DNA of 10,741 nucleotides. Origin: Candidatus Krumholzibacteriota bacterium. GTDB lineage: Bacteria > Krumholzibacteriota > Krumholzibacteriia > Krumholzibacteriales > Krumholzibacteriaceae. Each line of letters opens with the position of its first letter. The first letter of the stretch is position 1. This document shows, one piece after another, positions 6,987 to 10,741 of the stretch. The notes under the pieces are model-generated. The model had not been told where the DNA came from, searched no databases, and worked only from the letters and a program-made list of their open reading frames with translations. Made by a program: the position numbers and the translations under genes. The stretch spans positions 1 to 10,741 of the forward strand of contig DAOVFR010000062.1 of assembly GCA_030672805.1 (NCBI GenBank), given 5' to 3'.

Positions 6987-7117
6987 AATACCCTTATAAC
7001 TCAACTTATTCCGAAGATGAAGGATAGCGGACTTCACGCTGTTTAACCGGGATGCCGATACGGATTACTGATTGCAAATTCGTTGGGCCGCAGGCGGTTA
7101 AGGCGGACACCGGTTGG

Positions 7118-7133
7118 TGGCATATTTATTGCG
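7118..7133 (+). promoter_or_regulatory. Sigma-54 (-24/-12) promoter candidate for pilBTC
   Basis: TGGCAT-ATTTA-TTGCG matches the sigma-54 consensus TGGCAC-N5-TTGCA, with the invariant GG (7119-7120) and GC (7131-7132) exactly 10 bp apart. Transcription would begin near 7144, leaving a leader of about 110 nt before pilB. Sigma-54 control with the PilS/PilR two-component system is established for type IV pilin genes, which makes the context credible. No activator gene is visible in this window. Confidence 0.6.
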
Positions 7134-7200
7134 GACGCGCTGTTTTGATTCAAGAGAGTGAAAAAATTGCCGAATGGATATTGTGGCGTTTTCTGTTCGA

Positions 7201-7216
7201 TGGTCGGTAAATTGCA
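7201..7216 (+). promoter_or_regulatory. Second sigma-54-like element close to pilB
   Basis: TGGTCGGTAAATTGCA also has GG (7202-7203) and GC (7214-7215) separated by exactly 10 bp. It has a perfect TTGCA -12 box and a poorer -24 box (TGGTCG instead of TGGCAC). Transcription would begin near 7227, giving a compact leader of about 29 nt that includes the pilB Shine-Dalgarno. It could be the main promoter, a second start or chance. Confidence 0.35.
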
Positions 7217-7244
7217 TGAAGTCCCCTGGAATACTATTCCGGGC

Positions 7245-7250
7245 GGAGGG
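7245..7250 (+). promoter_or_regulatory. Ribosome binding site for pilB (TTG start)
   Basis: GGAGGG ends 5 nt before TTG 7256. This strong Shine-Dalgarno supports the TTG start, which places the MshEN domain at the extreme N-terminus as usual for PilB. Confidence 0.75.
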
Positions 7251-7255
7251 TCTTC

Positions 7256-8935
7256 TTGAAAGATAACATCGCCAATCAGCTTCTGGATTCCAGTCTGATC
7301 AGCAAGGATCAGTTGGACCTTGCACTTCATGAGCAGACGCAATCGGGAGGAAGTCTCGGGTACAACCTCGTTAAAACGGGGGCAATATCCGACAAGGCGT
7401 TTTCCGAGTTTCTCTCGCAGCTATACCAGGTACCCGCCGTGGATCTGGACGAGCACGAGGCGGAGGATCACTCGATAGAACTGATCCCGGCCGAGGTGGC
7501 GACGAAGTTCCAGGTCGTTCCGGTCAAGCGCGAGGGACGCTTGCTCACCGTTGCGATGGCGAACCCCGATAATATCTTTGCGATCGACGATATAAAATTC
7601 ATCACCGGTCTCGAGGTCCAGCCCGTCGTTGCAACGGAGAATGCGATCAAGAGGGCGATCGACAGGTTCTACGATTCGGCCGATTCACTGGCCGAAGTGA
7701 TGAGGGATATGGAGGAGGACTTCGAGATCGTCGAGGATATCGATGAGGATCTCGGACTTGCAGAGGCACAGAGCGAGGACGCACCGGTCGTGAAGCTGGT
7801 AAACTCGCTGATCTCGGATGCGGTGAACAAGAACGCCAGCGATATCCACATTGAGCCTTTCGAGAGAACTCTCCGTGTCCGCTTCAGGATTGACGGCAGG
7901 CTTCACGTGATGATGTCTCCGCCGTACAAGATGAAGGGAGCGGTCACGTCGCGACTCAAGATCATGGCGGAGCTCGATATCGCCGAGAAGCGCATCCCAC
8001 AGGACGGACGCATCAAGATCAGGATCGGAAGCAAGAAGATCGATCTCCGTGTCAGCTCGCTTCCCACGATATTCGGCGAAAAGATCGTTATGCGAATTCT
8101 CGACAAGAGCAACCTCGAGATAGACCTTACCAAGCTCGGTTTCCAGCCGTCCGCCCTCGAAAAGTTCCTCAAGGCCATCGAATCGCCGTACGGTATGGTG
8201 CTTGTGACCGGACCGACCGGTAGCGGTAAAACGACGACCCTCTACTCGGCGCTCACCAGGATCAATCTTCCCGAGCATAACATCACGACTGCCGAGGACC
8301 CCGTCGAGTACAACATCGATGGGATCAACCAGGTCAACGTCCACGAGGAGATCGGACTGACATTCGCGTCCTCGTTGAAAGCATTTCTCCGCCAGGACCC
8401 CAATATCGTCATGGTCGGTGAGATCCGCGATCTCGAGACGGCGTCGATCGCCGTGAAGGCCGCGCTCACCGGGCACCTCGTGCTGAGCACCCTGCATACG
8501 AACGACGCGGCCAGCACGATCAACCGTATGATCGACATGGGCGTCGAACCATTTCTCGTAGCGAGCTCGACGAACATCATTCTCGCCCAGCGGCTCATTC
8601 GCAAGCTCTGCACGAAGTGCAAGAAGGAGACCGAGATTCACCCCGAAGCGCTGAGAGAGCTCGGCATTCCCAACGAGGACCCGTTCACCGTGTACGAAGC
8701 GGTTGGCTGCCCGGGCTGCAGCAATACGGGATACTCGGGACGTCTCGGTCTATACGAAGTGATGCCGATCTCGGAGGAGATCAGGGATATGATCCTCAAT
8801 CGCAGCTCGTCGACGGAGATCAGGGATCAGGCAATCAAGGCAGGCATGATCACTTTACGGAGCGACGGCATAGAAAAACTGAGGATCGGGACCACGTCGC
8901 TCGAGGAAGTGCTGCGTGAGACAACCAACAAGTAG
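7256..8935 (+). CDS. pilB: Type IV pilus assembly (extension) ATPase PilB
   Basis: PilB is the cytoplasmic hexameric ATPase that drives pilin polymerisation through PilC. The 559-aa length is typical. Residues ~4-150 form the MshEN/T2SSE N-terminal domain. The ATPase core has Walker A GPTGSGKT (319-326), an Asp box (TTAEDPVEY), Walker B IVMVGEIRD with Glu389, and a His box (GHLVLSTLHTN). A zinc-binding tetracysteine follows: CTKC (Cys452, Cys455) and CPGC (Cys485, Cys488). This tetracysteine and the long N-terminal domain separate it from PilT. The first MshEN motif lacks the initial Arg and Gly of the c-di-GMP-binding consensus (see findings). GspE or MshE are alternatives, but a pilT and a pilC immediately downstream favour PilB. 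It opens a pilB-pilT-pilC operon, 44 bp from pilT. Confidence 0.95.
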   Translation: MKDNIANQLLDSSLISKDQLDLALHEQTQSGGSLGYNLVKTGAISDKAFSEFLSQLYQVPAVDLDEHEAEDHSIELIPAEVATKFQVVPVKREGRLLTVAMANPDNIFAIDDIKFITGLEVQPVVATENAIKRAIDRFYDSADSLAEVMRDMEEDFEIVEDIDEDLGLAEAQSEDAPVVKLVNSLISDAVNKNASDIHIEPFERTLRVRFRIDGRLHVMMSPPYKMKGAVTSRLKIMAELDIAEKRIPQDGRIKIRIGSKKIDLRVSSLPTIFGEKIVMRILDKSNLEIDLTKLGFQPSALEKFLKAIESPYGMVLVTGPTGSGKTTTLYSALTRINLPEHNITTAEDPVEYNIDGINQVNVHEEIGLTFASSLKAFLRQDPNIVMVGEIRDLETASIAVKAALTGHLVLSTLHTNDAASTINRMIDMGVEPFLVASSTNIILAQRLIRKLCTKCKKETEIHPEALRELGIPNEDPFTVYEAVGCPGCSNTGYSGRLGLYEVMPISEEIRDMILNRSSSTEIRDQAIKAGMITLRSDGIEKLRIGTTSLEEVLRETTNK

Positions 8936-8979
8936 CGGGTGTGCGGGAGAAGTCCTGATAGAGAAGGGATGATGCGCAA

Positions 8980-10059
8980 ATGACCAACTTGAGAGATCTG
9001 CTTCAGGAGATGATCGACAAGAACGCGAGCGATCTCCATATCACCGCGGGCGTTCCCCCGATGCTCCGTATAGACGGGGTCATCCAGAAGACGAGCCATC
9101 CCGTAATTACGCCGGAAGTCAGCAAGCAGATCGCATACAGCGTGCTCACCGAGGAACAGCAGAAGCGTTTCGAGAACGAGAAGGAGCTCGATTTCTCGTT
9201 CGGTGTTCAGGGACTCTCGCGTTTCAGGTCCAATGTGTACCAGCAGCGGGGAGTGACGAGCATCGCCATCCGGCAGATTCCCTTCGAGATTCTCGATTTC
9301 AATTCTCTCGGCATGCCGCCGGTCGTTGATGACTTCTCGCGCAAGCAGAAGGGATTGATCCTCGTCACCGGTCCGACGGGGAGCGGAAAATCAACGACGC
9401 TGGCAAGCTTCATAGACAAGATCAACAATGAACGGAAAGCCCATGTGATAACGATAGAGGATCCGATCGAGTATATACACCAGCACAAGAATTGCATCGT
9501 GAACCAGCGTGAGGTACGGGCCGATACCGAGACGTTCGCCACGGCGCTCAAGCACGTTCTCCGCCAGGACCCGGACGTCATTCTCATCGGTGAGATGAGA
9601 GACCTCGAGACGATGCAGGCGGCGCTGACGATCGCCGAGACGGGGCATCTTGCGCTTGCAACGCTGCATACCAACTCTACCTTCGAATCGATCAACCGGA
9701 TCGTGGACATGTTTCCGCCGAACCAGCAGGCGCAGGTCCGTGCACAGCTCGCCTTCGTTCTGGAGGGGGTAATCACGCAGCAGCTCATCCCTCACGTTTC
9801 CGGACGGGGACGGGTGCTCGTGGCCGAAGTCATGGTATGCACGCCTGCAATCAGGGCGACGGTTCGCGACGACAAGATCCACCAGGTATACGGCCTGATG
9901 CAGGCCGGCCATAAATACGGAATGCAGACGATGAACCAGGCCCTCTTCACGGCCTACGTGAACAGGCAGATATCGATGGAAGAGGCGCTGCGGAGAAGCT
10001 CCGATCCGATAGAGCTCGAACAGATGCTCGGAGAGCGTTCCGGAATCGTCGATATCTAG
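8980..10059 (+). CDS. pilT: Type IV pilus retraction ATPase PilT
   Basis: PilT is the hexameric cytoplasmic ATPase that powers pilus depolymerisation and so twitching motility and DNA uptake. The 359-aa product starts at ATG 8980, with a GAAGGGA-type Shine-Dalgarno about 10 nt upstream. It has the compact PAS-like N-terminal domain (LRDLLQEMIDKNASDLHITAGVPPMLRIDG), Walker A GPTGSGKS (131-138), an Asp box (TIEDPIEY), Walker B VILIGEMRD with Glu205, and a His box (His223, His230 in GHLALATLHTN). The C-terminal AIRATVR (290-296) and KYGMQTMNQAL segments correspond to the AIRNLIRE region needed for retraction in characterised PilT. The tetracysteine of PilB is absent, as expected. It lies between pilB and pilC, as in Myxococcus and Geobacter pilus clusters. 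PilU is a less likely alternative. Confidence 0.95.
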   Translation: MTNLRDLLQEMIDKNASDLHITAGVPPMLRIDGVIQKTSHPVITPEVSKQIAYSVLTEEQQKRFENEKELDFSFGVQGLSRFRSNVYQQRGVTSIAIRQIPFEILDFNSLGMPPVVDDFSRKQKGLILVTGPTGSGKSTTLASFIDKINNERKAHVITIEDPIEYIHQHKNCIVNQREVRADTETFATALKHVLRQDPDVILIGEMRDLETMQAALTIAETGHLALATLHTNSTFESINRIVDMFPPNQQAQVRAQLAFVLEGVITQQLIPHVSGRGRVLVAEVMVCTPAIRATVRDDKIHQVYGLMQAGHKYGMQTMNQALFTAYVNRQISMEEALRRSSDPIELEQMLGERSGIVDI

Positions 10060-10078
10060 TTCTACAAGGGGGATAGCA

Positions 10079-10741
10079 ATGGCAACCACGTATCTCTGGA
10101 AAGGCCGCACACCGACCGGTGATATTCTCTCGGGAGAGTATCTGGCCGAAAGCAAGCAGGAGTTGATCAACTACCTGCGTAAACGCAAGATCATCATCAC
10201 CCATGTCAGGCACAAGCCGAAAGATATCGGCTTAAGTTTCGGATTAAAAAACAAGATCAGGACGAGGGACCTGGGTGTCTTCACGCGCCAGTTCGCCACG
10301 ATGATCAACGCCGGTCTCCCGATGGTCCAGTGCCTCGATATCCTATCGAGCCAGATGGACAAACCCGTGTTCAAGAAGATCGTGAGCGAGGTGATGGGTG
10401 ACGTCGAATCGGGATCGACACTCGCCGAGGCGCTGAAGAAGCACAAATGCTTCTCGGACCTCTACGTGAACATGGTCGAGGCCGGAGAGGCGGGAGGTAT
10501 TCTCGACGTGATCCTGAACAGGCTTGCCGTGTACCTCGAAAAGGCTGATGCCCTGCTCAGGAAAATCAAGGGAGCGATGACCTACCCGACGGTCGTCTTC
10601 ACCGTTGCAATGGGCGCGACGATCTTCATGCTGATGTTCATCATCCCCACATTCGCCAAGATGTTCACCGACTTCGGCGGCACGCTGCCCATGCCTACCA
10701 GGATCGTGATGGGTATCAGCGACTTCCTGCGGGCGAACTGG
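10079..10741 (+). CDS. pilC: Type IV pilus inner-membrane platform protein PilC, N-terminal part, truncated by window edge
   Basis: PilC is the integral inner-membrane platform that PilB and PilT act on. The frame opens at ATG 10079, 6 nt after a strong AAGGGGG (10066-10072) and 19 bp after the pilT stop. It stays open for 221 codons to the end of the window, roughly half of the usual ~400 aa. The N-terminus (TTYLWKGRTPTGDILSGEYLA) matches the PilC/GspF lead-in. A first T2SSF domain follows, with FTRQFATMINAGLPMVQCLDIL and MVEAGEAGGILDVILNRLAVYLEK. Its first transmembrane segment is around residues 172-194 (VVFTVAMGATIFMLMFIIPTF). The order pilB-pilT-pilC fits a pilus operon better than a type II secretion gspF, so I call PilC. 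Confidence 0.95.
   Translation, partial: MATTYLWKGRTPTGDILSGEYLAESKQELINYLRKRKIIITHVRHKPKDIGLSFGLKNKIRTRDLGVFTRQFATMINAGLPMVQCLDILSSQMDKPVFKKIVSEVMGDVESGSTLAEALKKHKCFSDLYVNMVEAGEAGGILDVILNRLAVYLEKADALLRKIKGAMTYPTVVFTVAMGATIFMLMFIIPTFAKMFTDFGGTLPMPTRIVMGISDFLRANW

Larger units (their letters stand above)
6770..7255. other. 486-bp intergenic region between the receptor gene and pilB
   Basis: This is the only stretch over 300 bp without a credible gene. In order it holds a weak terminator-like hairpin (6780-6807), a cluster of four inverted repeats (6857-6986), a short stem TGAAG/CTTCA (7018-7036), a 9-bp-spaced AGGCGG direct repeat (7092-7097 and 7101-7106), a sigma-54-type element (7118-7133), a second GG-N10-GC element (7201-7216) and the pilB ribosome binding site. 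An open frame across 6766-6999 has no start context and a composition unlike the neighbouring proteins, so I read the region as regulatory DNA. Confidence 0.75.

Noticed and set aside
6766..6999. Open frame of 77 codons after the receptor gene
   Set aside because: Its ATG overlaps the stop region of the receptor gene without a separate ribosome site, the predicted peptide is Arg/Ser/Pro-rich without any domain, and the frame runs through the inverted-repeat cluster.
7685..8641. Long antisense open frame within pilB (and similar ones at 2197-2877 and 9391-10170)
   Set aside because: These mirror strongly biased GC-rich codons of conserved genes on the + strand. None has a recognisable protein or a start signal.

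Overview
The window is about 10.7 kb of GC-rich bacterial chromosome. Every recognisable gene lies on the + strand and the coding density is high. A TonB-dependent outer-membrane receptor and type IV pilus ATPases point to a Gram-negative (diderm) bacterium. The tetratricopeptide-repeat (TPR) architecture, frequent TTG/GTG starts, pilB-pilT-pilC order and a sigma-54-type promoter recall Myxococcota/Desulfobacterota-like bacteria or FCB-group candidate phyla such as Krumholzibacteriota. That placement is an impression from protein style and cannot be settled from the sequence alone.

Region 1 (1-2311) is the end of a histidine-utilisation (hut) cluster. It holds the C-terminal half of urocanate hydratase (hutU, cut by the left edge) and a complete imidazolonepropionase (hutI). 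These catalyse consecutive steps, urocanate to 4-imidazolone-5-propionate to N-formimino-glutamate. Region 2 (2308-4763) holds a two-module TPR protein whose GTG start overlaps the hutI stop codon, then a PHP-family metallophosphoesterase 11 bp further on. hutI, the TPR gene and the PHP gene therefore look like one transcription unit, although their functions are not obviously linked.

Region 3 (4764-6769) is a TonB-dependent receptor gene with a possible sigma-70-type promoter that carries a perfect 10-bp palindrome in its spacer. Region 4 (6770-7255) is the only long non-coding stretch, 486 bp. It contains a weak terminator-like hairpin, a 130-bp cluster of four inverted repeats, and two GG-N10-GC sigma-54-like promoter elements. 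The second of these lies just ahead of the ribosome binding site of the next gene.

Region 5 (7256-10741) is a type IV pilus motor operon: pilB (extension ATPase), pilT (retraction ATPase) and the first 221 codons of pilC (inner-membrane platform), which runs off the right edge. The most notable signals are the sigma-54-like elements together with the structured intergenic DNA ahead of pilBTC, a PilB N-terminal domain with degenerate c-di-GMP-binding motifs, and an in-frame 18-bp minisatellite in the TPR gene. I see no clearly novel multi-gene system.
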